The translations under genes and the position numbers were made by a program. Below are positions 21,828-32,484 of a stretch of DNA of 64,000 bases, in pieces. The stretch is from Branchinecta lynchi. Its lineage: Eukaryota > Arthropoda > Branchiopoda > Anostraca > Branchinectidae. Where the stretch lies: positions 18,938,202 through 19,002,201 of the forward strand of contig JAKZAP010000018.1 of NCBI GenBank assembly GCA_023053575.1, read 5' to 3'. The number at the start of each line of letters is the position of its first letter. The first letter of the stretch is position 1. The notes beneath the pieces are model-generated. The model saw only the letters and a list, made by a program, of their open reading frames with translations. It was not told where the DNA came from and did not search any database.

Positions 21828-23130
21828 ATGGTATTATTCAGTTCTGTTTTATCCGGATGTTGAGGGGCGTTTCCAGACCGGGACGGAAAGTTTGTGGTCG
21901 TGGACGTATTTAGATGGCTGCGTTTTGTGTTGAGACCCTTTTCTGATACGCTCGTTGTGGACATTCTCGAGTAGACGTTGTACCACAACCTCATTAAAGT
22001 TCTTCTCAGATCATAATCAGTGCGATTGTCTGGTTTTACCTTAAAAACAGGAAAATCTCTACAGTCGATGATAATTTTGGGGTAAAAACCTAATGTATAC
22101 AACGGAATTATACTGTCAAAAATAAACCTAAAACAGTTTCAAGTGAATTAGAAGTCTACTACTGCAGCTTCGGTTTATGGAGGAAGAAAAGACAATTTGA
22201 AGGTGGAGAAGGACGCCTTCGGGACCTTCTGGCCCGCTATCATTTGGTTAAATTTTCAGTGCACTATCCACGAGGCCATCGAAGAGGCTTCGGTCTTTTT
22301 TCGCATTTTAACCGACGATAGTTCCCAGCTAGATTACCCACCTCCTCATCCAACCTGCTCTCGGACAGAAGGCATTTAAACCTCCATTTATTGTTGTTTG
22401 GTTACAACTCCTGATCAAAAGCATCGCCCTAATAAACAACCCGTACTGTCCACTGAGTAGCAACTACTGCCATATAATTTTCTGATCTCAAAGTCACGAA
22501 CTGCCAAGTGGCGTAAAAAAAATAACAACCGACTAATCAAACAATCATCGTCTTTGGCAACTGTTTCAAAAATCCGCCATACTCTCAATCACGAGCGGCA
22601 AGGAGTCGCGGGTTGCATTACTGGCTTCGCTTTATTATTCCTGATTTGCAATTCAAATTTTGCATTAATCCTGCGGCACTGGCTCACCATGTGCTAAGGA
22701 ATTCCAGATCTACAAAGATGAATTATCTAATTGAAGCACTTCATCACATTTAAGAATTCTCTGAAGGCTCGGTAGGAAGGGGGGGAGCCAGAAGGGATAA
22801 AAGGTGTGAACATGTGCTGAGTGAAGTAAGGGTCCATCCATGACTGTAGGTACATGTTTCATTGTCTTCTAAAATCCCAAAAGAAAATTAATCATGAATG
22901 AAAGTCGGAAGTGCTTGAGCTGGGAGCAACTCATTTACGATCATTGTTTACTTGATAACAACTCTTAATCTATCCACCTATTGACGTAACGGGAGACAAA
23001 TCCTGTGAAGGCAAGAGGGGGGGGAGGGGGGTGAACGAATGTATTTCATAGGTAAACTGGCATGTCACAGCTCCAAACTAAAAAAAACTTTGTTAAACAG
23101 CTTCTTCCGTTTCCTAGACATGCCGACAAG
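21828..23130. other. Unassigned intron sequence
   Basis: No supported gene or repeat. A G-run occurs near 23020. Frames of about 60-100 codons have no domains. Confidence 0.3.
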
Positions 23131-23298
23131 CAGGCCCTCATCCAGGAATTTATTTCGGGGGTGGGGGGTTGCCTGCGGGCCGGACAAAAAATTACAAGAA
23201 AGACATAGATCAGAGGGAAAAGCCTATAAAAATGATTTATTTTTGTATGTTTCGGGGGGGATATATGTTTTCGGGGGGGGGGGGGGGGGGGGGGCTCC
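23131..23298 (+). mobile_element. hAT-type MITE family F10, copy d (right end missing)
   Basis: Left end CAGGCCCTCATCCAGG, then the F10 core (ACATAGATCAGAGGGAAAAG). The expected right end is replaced by a G-run of about 22 and then F6 sequence, so it is truncated or chimaeric. Confidence 0.7.
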
Positions 23299-23612
23299 GT
23301 ATATTTCTGAATCCGGAGACCCCAATTTCGTACGGTAAGCCCTCTAACAAAACCACGCTGATTTTCTCACTTGCCCTGTTTTGCTACCTTCGATGTGTAT
23401 TGCGCTGTCGACGGATGTCAGCGAGAAGTTTTTCCATAAAAAAAAACGGTTTTGTAAATTGTTTCCCTGTTTTTGCTACAAGTCAACGGGTCTCAGAAAT
23501 GGCTTAAAACAGCCAAAACCGTGGGTTATTTGTTAAAAGCACAGCATAGTTTTAAAGTATTCAAATATTTTAAAATTCTGTAAGTTGAAGAGTAAATAGT
23601 GCGAGGGGTCTT
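23299..23612 (+). mobile_element. TTAA MITE family F6, copy h (left end missing)
   Basis: Begins inside F6 at CGTATATTTCTGAATCCGGA and runs to GCGAGGGGTCT|TTAA. Abuts the G-run of the F10 copy. Confidence 0.75.
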
Positions 23613-23689
23613 TTAACTCCAAGCAATTTTCACGAAGAAATTCACGAAGTCAGATACTTAAGCTAGACTCTTGCGTTGTTTTTTCAAAA

Positions 23690-23760
23690 GTTCAGTTTCC
23701 AGCTTGAGCCGGAGGACCCATGCCAAGAAAGGCGAAATATAGCTCTAATAGAATGTAGCC
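23690..23760 (+). mobile_element. Penelope-like terminal-repeat fragment
   Basis: Contains CAGCTTGAGCCGGAGGACCC, ATGCCAAGAAAGGCGAAATA and TAGCTCTAATA in family order. Confidence 0.5.
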
Positions 23761-25395
23761 AAAGTATTTTTTTTCCTTTATATTTCGTTGTTGATTTAGC
23801 AGGCTGATTTATCTTTAACGGTCAGCTGTTTATTAGTATGTGAGTTTGATTGACACGTTTCCTTTTTATACAGTACTCCAGTACTTCGGTACTACAGTAC
23901 TTCAGTTTTGAAGGATTCAGATAAATAATAATAATTCGTTTTGCACCGTTAACTCTGTTAACCTTCTAATGGCAGTGGATCTCTCTTCCTGGGTCTTTAC
24001 ATACATACATTGCGCATGGATCCTGGAATTTAGTTTCTATGTCTGCACACTGAACATTAATTGACCAAGCACCTTCATGCAAAATAGGAGTGTGAAGCTG
24101 CTACCACATAAAAGTGATTGCCTCCAAACTCATAAGTCAGGAACAGGAAAATACAAATCATATGTAGTGCCAGGCAGATAGATTAATAGTTCGACTCGTT
24201 ACTTCGAAACTAGAGGTGCATAATAAAGCCATAAATTGTAATTGCCAAATATGCTGTCGATTTTTTTCGCGCGACTATGTAATATTCCATGATAATGAGA
24301 ATGGTTCTATATTATGCTTCGCATATTATAACCAGTGTCTCTGCTGTTGACTTGCGGTTCTGCTGGAACTCCAATTAGTAGAACTCCAAATGTACTAATT
24401 AAAATTATGGGAAGCTAGCCAACCTGCGACTAAGAATTTCACGAATTATTGGAAGGGTTTAGGAATAAAATACTTCAAATCAGGAATATAAGTACTGGCA
24501 AGCATAATTCGATTTCCAGCGCTCGGTAGCAGATTCTCGTAAGTCCTGTGTTATAATCATTTTTGTTTCGTAATACTTTATTCTAAGACTCTTTTTTATT
24601 TTCTCCCGATTTTTTCGAATATTTTGTGGACTGTAAGTGGAAAGGCACATTTGCAAAGCTCCGTTCGTAGCCAGATTTTTTTCTTCTAACTATTCGTGTT
24701 GTTATTCCTTTCCGAAATACTTCCTCCTGTTTTACTTCTATCATGACGCAAACTGCACGGCGGGAAAACACGGGAAAACAGGAGGAAGTAAATATTTAAA
24801 TATTCAAATATTTAACAATATAATGTAAATATTCTTTGAGCCCAAGCTGACTTTGAAACAAATATGATGTATTGCATGAACATCCCGAGAGTCATCGTAA
24901 CGAAATAAGATAACATCTCACGTTCAGTACAATTTGTAGACAAATTATCATCAGACAGTATACACTCAGATTATTATATAATCATGGCACAAATTTCGTC
25001 ACCCAGTTCCAAAAACCTGGCTGTATTTGAGTGCCAAACTTAGAAAGTGTCCGAATTCCCTCATAGGCACGAAATGCTCATTCTTCCGCAGTCTTGCTAT
25101 CTATTCTTCATTCCGTACCTACTCCCCAGACATCTTCAGTTGGCATTCATAATTCAAGTCATTCACACTCTCATCCATACTTCCACACAACAAAAGTAAG
25201 GACGTCCTATGTTTGTTTGTTTTTTTTGTCGAAGTGGCAAACTTTCTGCACTCATTTCTATCAGATACATCAGTTCGTGACCCCTTAAACTTACTTTAAG
25301 AGACTCTTCGCCCCACATCTGCTTTGCCAAGACATAGAGACCCAGGGATACTCCAGTCCTGATTTAAAATTGCCACACCTGTACCTTCTATCCGT
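23761..25395. other. Unassigned, largely repeat-free intron sequence
   Basis: No gene supported. Overlapping frames on opposite strands at 24583-24828 are low-complexity shadows. A few TACTAATTAAAA sites lie near 24395. Confidence 0.3.
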
Positions 25396-25396
25396 A

Positions 25397-25768
25397 AGGG
25401 ATCCCTCGCACTATTCACTCTTCAACTTACAATATTCTAAATTTTTGAATACCTATAAAACTAGGCTGTGCTTTCAACAACTAACACACGGTTTTGGCTG
25501 TTTTAAGTCTTTTCCAAGACCCGTTGACTTATAGCAAAAACAGGGAAACAATTTACATAACCGGTTTTTCTGTTGGAAAAAGTTCTAGCAGACAACCGTC
25601 GACAGCGTGATTCACATCGAAGGTAGCAAAAGGGGAAGGTGAGAAAATCAGCATGGTCTTGTTAGAGGGGTTAGAATGTACCATACGAAATTGGGGTCTC
25701 CGGGTTCAGAAATAAGTGGAGTGATTATGGAAGTAGGTTGCGTTAGTATTATAGGTACGACAGGTCCT
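25397..25768 (-). mobile_element. TTAA MITE family F6, copy a
   Basis: Right boundary GGTCCT|TTAA (25769-25772); left end GGGATCCCTCGCAC with a degraded TTAA. Interior F6 landmarks: CACGGTTTTGGCTGTTTTAA, GACAACCGTCGACAG and GGGGTCTCCGGGTT. Confidence 0.8.
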
Positions 25769-26452
25769 TTAAATCTCACTTGCTAACTTGTGCTACTTGC
25801 CCTACTTTTAACTCGAACCACTATCTTCTCTCACTCAACATATATCCCAAACCGCAATCATCTATAATTGTCTTGATCTAAGCGTTCTTGTCAGTACTTG
25901 TAAATACTATTCCAAATAGAATGGCTGCTGTTTAATTTAGCACATTTCCTTTTAGAAGCCTACAGCATATCAGAGGGAGTGAAGATAATATTCAAAACGT
26001 CTACTTAGTTGAAAGCATCCATACCGTACTCCTAGGAACTTGTGAATTGAGCGCTAAACTTTTGAATCAAGGCATAGAGAAACTACTGCACTCACATCTG
26101 ACATCCGTCATTAACTTGGACATATAAATTTCGCTACTTCCACATTTGCATTAAGACAGGCTTACCTAATTACAGATCAGTAAGTAAATAGTTATTATTT
26201 TGATAAAATGCCATGGACATAAAGATAATCGGAGGAAAAGTGCGCATCAGAGATTGTGGTTCATAGTAACGGGGAATTTTGGAAACCCGGTGCTGCGTGA
26301 ATTTAAAGCACGTGTCCTCACCTAACATGTTGCGTATGTAATCACTTGAATCTAGAACGAAAAACAGAGAATTAGAAATAAGAATTAGATTGAGAAATAA
26401 AAGAAAAAAATTGCTTTGGTAACGAGCGTGACCTATTAGCCCGCGCCACAAA

Positions 26453-26737
26453 TAAAGCGAGCTTACGCAGACAAATTAAACGCATCGCAAGAATGCGCTG
26501 CGTCGACGCGTAGCCTACACATCAGATATATTAGTGAGAAATGGAAGTTCCGAAGAAAAAATTACTAATGATGAGGAAAAACTTAAAATTGATGAAAGGC
26601 CGGAAATTCAGCAGAAGAAACCGAGAAAATAAAACCTAAATACGCATCCAGCGTAGAAAGTGCCAGCGCCGGTGCGCCAACGCTACTCAACCCAAGCTAA
26701 ACACATACGCAACGACGCGTCAATGTGAAAGAGGCTT
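26453..26737. mobile_element. MITE-like family F9, copy a
   Basis: Shares blocks with 29780-30340: GAGCTTACGCAGACAAAT, GCGTCGACGC/GCGTCGGCGC, AATTCAGCA, CATCCAGCGT and right end CGACGCGTCA.TGTGAAAG. Family assignment uncertain. Confidence 0.55.
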
Positions 26738-26811
26738 AACGCTTCGACTTTGTCTGACTTCAAAATTAACCTTAACTATTGTAAGTCGTGGATCAAAAGT
26801 CAAAAATTCTT

Positions 26812-26879
26812 CTCGGGCTGGATTTGAACTCGCGACTTTCAGATATCAGACCCCACGCACTAACTGAGCCACCGATGGA
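26812..26879 (-). pseudogene. tRNA-Ile(GAT)-like relic or SINE head
   Basis: Read on the minus strand it has a good A box (TGGCTCAGTTAG), an anticodon-loop-like CTGATAT (GAT) and a B-box-like GAGTTCAAATCC at tRNA spacing. The anticodon and acceptor stems do not pair well, so I read it as tRNA-derived but not a gene. Confidence 0.4.
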
Positions 26880-27349
26880 CTTGTTAACAGAGCTGCTCTC
26901 GAGTCCAGCGTTTCTAATTCAGAGAACAAAGTCCATGGTTGCCACTGGTCATAGATTTCTGTAATTTGTCACAGGTTTTCGACTTCTCCCCAGATCACAG
27001 CTGTGAAAAGCTTGTCACGGGACGTATGCCAAAAATGTCGCAAACTCTTCGACTCCTTTCAAGGCAACCTTTTTTGGTAAAAGGATTTCTTGTTTTTTAC
27101 ATTATTAGCTCCTCTTCTAAAAGGAAATTGGAGCCTTATAATCTAAGTTCAATTCAGTTCATTTTATTTGTACGACCAATTACATTTAACTATGATACCA
27201 GTACCCGCCCCAAGAAAGGTACAAAAAAGCACTTGCAATTGGGTGGGTAATATAACTCATTTCCTAACTAATAATTAACTAGAAACAAAACATAAGAAAA
27301 AAAGCAATAAAATAAAAAATAATAATCTATTTCTCATCAACTCATTTAA

Positions 27350-27795
27350 AGGACACCTGAATGAAGAGTACCAAGTATCATCCCTATCTGTATGACTTCC
27401 GTTAACATTTAACAACCCCGTTAACAACCCAATCCAAATACGAAATAGTGTTTCCAAGCTATGAATTTTGCTCCATTTTGCTTCTGTCCTTATTTCAGTA
27501 CCGAACCATTTTAGAAATGAACGAATGTCTCCAATCAACTCTTCTTCTGGAATATTTTTTAATCAGTTAAGCCCAAACGTATATCTAGAAGAAATTCCAA
27601 TACGATCCGGCCAGCGCTGTACAAGATTTGAATGAATTGCGCTTTTTGTCTTGGAGTCTGCATGTGCAAACCTCCAGAAACGAACATCCCTATTTTGAAA
27701 ATGTAACGCTCAGGAGAAGAATGCTCTCCGTGGCCATGTCTGTAAATGCATTCTCCATGGTGTGTTCAAGTATGGTTTCATTGTTCAGGTGTCCT
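27350..27795 (-). mobile_element. TTAA MITE family F7, copy a
   Basis: TTAA|AGGACACCTGAA at the left and TTCAGGTGTCCT|TTAA at the right (TTAA 27346-27349 and 27796-27799). An open frame of about 60-70 codons recurs in sister copies but is broken in others. Confidence 0.88.
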
Positions 27796-28230
27796 TTAAT
27801 AGTAACAAAAGTCACATGCCAAAGTCCCGCTGACGAGTCAAGATGATTCCGCGTCGTGGACAGTATCCCTCGAAATCCAGATTCAGATATTGTTTACTTC
27901 ACCAAAAAAACATTGTACATTGTACAAAAAAGTCAACAGCCACATAAAAGCCAAAAATCCTGTGGGTGGCTGTATCTTCTAACCACCTCTTAACTTAAAG
28001 TTATTCAGTAAATAATAACAGAAAAACTAATCTATTATATTTTCATAAAAAGAAAAAAGAGACAAATCATCAAAAAATGTTCTCGAAATCGAATCACGCA
28101 CGAGTCATAAAAATACGTTTGTTTTCTAAATAACGAATAATATAATTTTATAAATAACATAACAGTCGCTTGGCTAATCTCTTTACTTGGTCGCTGAAGG
28201 TGTCCATGATATTTTCCGAGTCGAGACATT

Positions 28231-28696
28231 AGTTGTGTTTTTGCAGATACCATGGTATCTGATACGACGGTCTAAAGTCGCGTTTGCAAGTTATCGTGGT
28301 ATCTGATGTTCAGATACTACGGTCCGACCGTGGTAACTGGTCCTGGTATCAGAAAATTCATCTCGCTTTCATCAAATTTTGTCAGACTGGTGAGAAAGAA
28401 GTTTAGTACTTAGTGGATATCAGTTTTTCGTTTGAGACGGTCCGACCGTGGTAACTGGTCCTGGTATCCGAAAATTCATCTCACTTTCATCAAATTTTGT
28501 CAGACTGGTGAGAAAGAAGTTTAGTACTTCGTGGATATCAGTTTTTCGTTTGAGATGACTTCAAAAAGTGGAGTTTCGGCAACAGTTGTTTTTGCAGAGC
28601 AACCGTGTATCAGATACCCCGATAACTGCAAAAACGACTAATTGCAGATCCAGTTACCGTGGTAACAGATACCATGGTATCTACAAAAACGCAACT
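28231..28696. mobile_element. Foldback MITE family F4, copy b, with internal 118-bp duplication
   Basis: Ends AGTTGTGTTTTTGCAGATAC and ACAAAAACGCAACT. The 3-bp duplication ATT is on both sides (28228-28230 and 28697-28699). A 118-bp interior block is repeated head-to-tail (28319-28436 and 28437-28554), absent from copy a. Confidence 0.88.
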
Positions 28697-29725
28697 ATTG
28701 TATTTACCTGACACCCCAAAAATCGTCTGAAGCAGAAACAGGAACGAACGTTTCATAACTCGGAAAGTTCCTTCAACTCTTAATTGCGACAGTTGAGCAC
28801 CCCTCTTGTTTTTATTTTTTCCTTTGAGAGATCGCTCATAATTAAAGCGAGATTGAAGGCGTCTCAGAAAATGAGCAATAACTTTTTAATTAGGTCATAT
28901 GAAATGAGAATGTTTAATGCACAGGCTAATTGGCTAGTAAAAGAATTAAGGACGAAGTTTACTTCATTAGTTACTCTAATGAGCTCCAGGCTACAGATTC
29001 CAAACAACTTCGGCACCATCTCCCAGCGTAATTACCTAGCCGTAAAGATTTTACTCGAATTCCGAGAGCTTAATTTTGTTGCGTTATTGCCACACGTGGG
29101 CGAATGATATGTGGCTAGTTCGGTTCGGCATGAAAGAAATATAAAATTGAGCGACGGTTGGCCTACACTCCTTCTCAAGCACACGACCCGAACAGCGCAC
29201 GTCGGCTCCATTCATTCTCCCCCCTTGTTACTAGTTATTTGAATAACTAATAAAAATTTCACGTTTGTTGTTCATTTGTGCCTGTTCGGTTCTTGATTTG
29301 TTTCTGTATTTTGTCTTAAGTTTTGTTGTTGATGGTATATTATTTAGATGTCGTTAGTTACTAATGTGTGTGTATTTATTGCATATTTATTGTTTATTTT
29401 TTGCTATTGTGGCAATTTTTCCATTAAGCCCTAAACCTTAATTGAATAAATATTTTGTTGCGATATGGCCACGTGGGATCAAAGGATCTGTGGCAAGCGG
29501 TTTGTCTTGACAATAAATACAACTTTTGGCCGTACTTCGGCTGCACACCTTCTAAAGCACACGGTACGGATACCAACGGAGTGAGAATTTTTGTTACGAT
29601 ATGGCCACTCGTGGATGAATAATCTGTAGCTAGCTCGGTTGATTATGAAATGAAATAAAATGTTTAGCTATGTTTGTGCTATACATCGTCTCAAGCGCAC
29701 GATACGAGTAAAGCAGATTTCACAC
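28697..29725. promoter_or_regulatory. Repeat-free intron block with TAATTA-type sites
   Basis: 28780-29110 contains TTTAATTAGG, GCTAATTGGCT and GAATTAAGG and matches no repeat family here. The 107-codon + frame (28784-29107) has no domain. Enhancer role is only suggested. The rest is AT-rich with duplicated CGATATGGCCAC segments (29460 and 29600). Confidence 0.25.
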
Positions 29726-29849
29726 CGGGCGTTGAGGATTTCACACTGAGTTACGCAACCTCTAGGTCGCGCTTGCGGTGACGTAACGCAGAGCTTACGC
29801 AGACAAATAAAATGCAACGCAAGAATAGAACTAAGTTCTATTAAGTTCT

Positions 29850-29920
29850 ACAAAACGGAACTGTGGAGAAAGGTGGGGATTTTAGAAGCTTATTAGCCCA
29901 TAAGGGAGCTAGGTAGGCTA
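29850..29920 (-). mobile_element. TTAA MITE F5 fragment (copy g)
   Basis: Contains CAAAACGGAACTGTGGA, GTGGGGATTTTAGAAGC and AGGGAGCTAGGTAGGC, the right part of F5, ending where an F12 element enters, as in copy b at 31793. Confidence 0.7.
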
Positions 29921-30053
29921 CACTGTAAAAAGTTTTTCCGTATAAAGATTATTAACTGCAGTATTTGGTACTCGAATTATTCTTATCTCTACGCAGATAA
30001 GATTAATACCAAATAGAGATAAGATGAATCTGAGTAGCAAATACTGCAGAACT
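29921..30053. mobile_element. TA-flanked MITE F12, copy b (right end missing)
   Basis: TA|CACTGTAAAAAGTTTTTCC start, two facing AGATAAGATTAAT/AGATAAGATGAAT blocks, stops at GCAAATACTGCAG. Confidence 0.75.
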
Positions 30054-30450
30054 AAGTTCTATTCTTGCGTTGCGTCGGCGCATACGCATCAGACATCAGA
30101 GTGGAAAATGGAGTTTTCGAAGACAAACTTGAGAAAACCTACTAATGATGAAGAGAAACTTAGTAATGACGAAAGAAACGACAATTCAGCATAAGGAACA
30201 GAGAAATGAAAACGTAAATACACATCCAGCGTGAAACCTTGTCACGCAGGTGTGAAAGATACGCTACGCAACCTGTACGCAGCGCAAAATAAACGCAGCT
30301 GGCGCATCGCAACGACGCGTCACTGTGAAAGCGGCTTAAGAATAGGGTAAACAAACACGGAAAGGATCATGAACTGCATACAGTCCATAATTAAGATTGG
30401 CACACAGGCAAGGACATCCTCGAGAAAGGGACTGAAAGGGCGACAGAGAG

Positions 30451-30635
30451 CCAGGGTTGATCACCAAGAACCAGGGTGTACGAGTTACTTCAGGATACTT
30501 TGGGTCACTCAAGGTTGCTTTGGATTACTTTTGGTTACATTGGGTTACATTGCATTGGGTTACATTGGGTTATTTTGAGATACTTTTGGGTTACTTTCCA
30601 GGGTGTACGAAGTTACTTTTGGTGACCGACCCTGG
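30451..30635. mobile_element. hAT-type MITE family F11, copy b
   Basis: Inverted ends CCAGGGTTGATCACCAA and TTGGTGACCGACCCTGG-like. The exact 8-bp duplication ACAGAGAG is at 30443-30450 and 30636-30643. The interior is GGGTTACATT-type 10-bp units, the reverse complement of copy a. Confidence 0.9.
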
Positions 30636-31248
30636 ACAGAGAGGTTTATTCTTTGAACGAAGAGCTTGGTCACACCTAGCTTACACCCTGGCTCATTTCC
30701 TGGCTTTTTGGGTTGCAAAATTAGAAAAAAGAAAAAGAACAAGATACAACTAATTCTGAATGTTGTCGTTTTATATTCAGGAGATCAATTAGAGCAAAAC
30801 AGCGTGTATAATTAGGTTACAGGAACCCTAATTGCAGTCTACTCATTATCCCCAAGCTGCCATAAAGCCCACCAAATCTCACGTCCCCTAGGGATTTTCA
30901 GTTCTTTGTCGAATAGGCGGCTTTTTGAGCCCAGTGTGACCAAGCTCGAAGGATCCTTGTCTGGAGAGAAAATATGCCTTTACGCAAAAACGGTTTATGA
31001 AAGTCTAGTGTTTTCCCAGTATTCAGTGATATTTTCCTCCATTCTAATAATTATCATTTTTTTCGAGATTAACAAACGACTTTGTCCGTTCTTGCTTCCC
31101 GTGTCGCCTACCCACTGGAGCGACAATTCAGACGGTAATGTAACTGTGTGCCCTCCCTACAACAGTTACGTCACACAGAACTGCGCAACCGATTTTCCGA
31201 AAAATTGCAACAACTATAGCGCAGAACGACTAAAACGTTAGATGTTAA

Positions 31249-31970
31249 AGCCAAACTTGTACTAGACACGATCTTTTCAATATGAAACGGATCAGACACA
31301 CTTTTTCGCAAAAAAAAAAAAAATTATTTTCCATCTGAATTTAGCAATTTTCTTGTTAGCCCTTGTCGGTCCTGTCCAGCCTTCCTGCTCTCCGAGGCGG
31401 CTGCTGGGCACAAAACGTTTGAAAACTGAAAGCGCCATGGTTACAAAGTAAGAAAAAGTGTATGAAAACTACAAAACTTAACTACACTGGGAGGCCAGTG
31501 GATCTACTCAACGGAACTAGACAACGCACTTCCACCTCTATCACTCAACCGGCGAATCTACAGGATGTTCACCCAACCTTATTCGCCGCCAGTTCGATTT
31601 AAGGTTATTTAAGGTAAAAAGAGTTCAGAGAGGTCAGCGGACTTTGAAGATTCTGGCAAACGTTGCCTTACGTAACGGGCAAGACTCGGCTCGGAGGTAA
31701 AAGACCTAAAAATCTGTAGGCACAAAACGGAACTATGGAGAAAAGTGGGGATTTTATAAGCTTATTATCTCATAAGGGAGCTAGGTAGGCTACACTGTAA
31801 AAGTTTTTCCGTATAAAGATTAAAGTGTCCTATATCTCTTTGGTATTAATCTTATCTGCGTAGAGATAAGAACGATCCGAGTAGCAAATACTGCAGTTAA
31901 CTTTAATCTTTACATGAAGAAACTTTTTACAGTGTATACTATAAAAGGCAGAAAAAGCAAGAGGGGTCCT
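31249..31970 (-). mobile_element. TTAA MITE family F5, copy b, with nested F12
   Basis: TTAA 31245-31248 and 31971-31974. Ends AGCCAAACTTGTACTAG and GCAAGAGGGGTCCT. F12 is inserted at 31793-31934. Confidence 0.88.
31793..31934. mobile_element. TA-flanked MITE F12, copy c (inside F5)
   Basis: 142 bp, ends CACTGTAAAAGTTTTTCC and GAAACTTTTTACAGTG between TA dinucleotides. The interior carries TCTTATCTGCGTAGAGATAA. Confidence 0.88.
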
Positions 31971-32009
31971 TTAAGAAAGTAGGATGTTATACGAAGTTCT
32001 TGAAATTTC

Positions 32010-32085
32010 GGGAGTAGGGCCTGTTTCGGCCGGTGCCGGGGAGTGTGTACAGCAGGTGCCAGCGAGTGGGTAACCCCTGGCCAGA
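32010..32085 (-). mobile_element. Fragment of the hAT-type MITE at 21349
   Basis: Reverse complement holds GGGGTTACCCACTC and GGCACCTGCTGTA in the same order as 21351-21385. It ends about 75 bp before the LMO4 exon 3. Confidence 0.55.
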
Positions 32086-32159
32086 GAACCGTCTATGCAA
32101 CCTTCGGCGATTCAGATTAGTTAAAGTAATTAAACAAATAATTTTTTCTCATCTTGCAG

Positions 32160-32484
32160 GTTATTTGGCGCCTCAGGGGCGTGTAGCGCGTGTGGGCAGG
32201 GGATTCCCCCATCCGAGTTCGTCATGCGCGCAGCCAGCGCCCCCTCTTCCACGTCGCCTGGTCAACAGCAGACAGGCAATAGTGTGGCTTTTGTGTATCA
32301 TGTGAAATGCTTTGCTTGCACCAAATGCCAAAACAGACTAGTGCCAGGCGATCGGTACGCCATCGTCGGCGGAAACCTAGTATGTGAACAAGACTGTCAA
32401 AAGTTGTTGAAGAACAACAACAACAGTATAGGCGCCCCTGTGAGGAAAGGCAAAGTGGGCCGACCCAGAAGATCTCGAGAATGA
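32160..32484 (+). CDS. LMO4: LMO4 coding exon 3 (LIM domain 2, basic tail, stop)
   Basis: Completes codon 127 and encodes residues 128-234 and TGA. Residues 135-205 form LIM2 with ligands C135, C138, H174, C177, C180, C183, C202 and D205. SGACSACGQ, VYHVKCF and NRLVPGDRY are LMO4 signatures. C138 and H174 are 35 residues apart, against about 18 in vertebrate LMO4, because of a Ser/Pro/Gln/Thr-rich insert at about residues 152-170; no intron could remove it. After LIM2 comes an Asn run (212-215) and a basic end (222-233) with a GRP core like an AT-hook. The acceptor is CTTGCAG|G, with AG at 32158-32159. Confidence 0.94.

Larger units (their letters stand above)
29780..30340. mobile_element. 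MITE-like family F9, copy b, interrupted by an F5/F12 composite
   Basis: F9 sequence at 29780-29835 and 30060-30340 flanks an F5 fragment carrying an F12 element. CAACGCAAGAATAGAACT and its reverse complement bracket the insert. Confidence 0.6.

Noticed and set aside
21569..22102. 177-codon minus frame, the longest simple ORF in the window
   Set aside because: It runs through a hAT-type MITE with C/G homopolymers (21652-21827); the open frame is a by-product of the runs.
26812..26879. Functional tRNA-Ile gene
   Set aside because: Boxes A and B are present but stems do not pair; likely SINE or relic.
32224..32300. A hidden small intron removing the LIM2 insert
   Set aside because: No GT...AG pair of workable length fits while keeping the frame.
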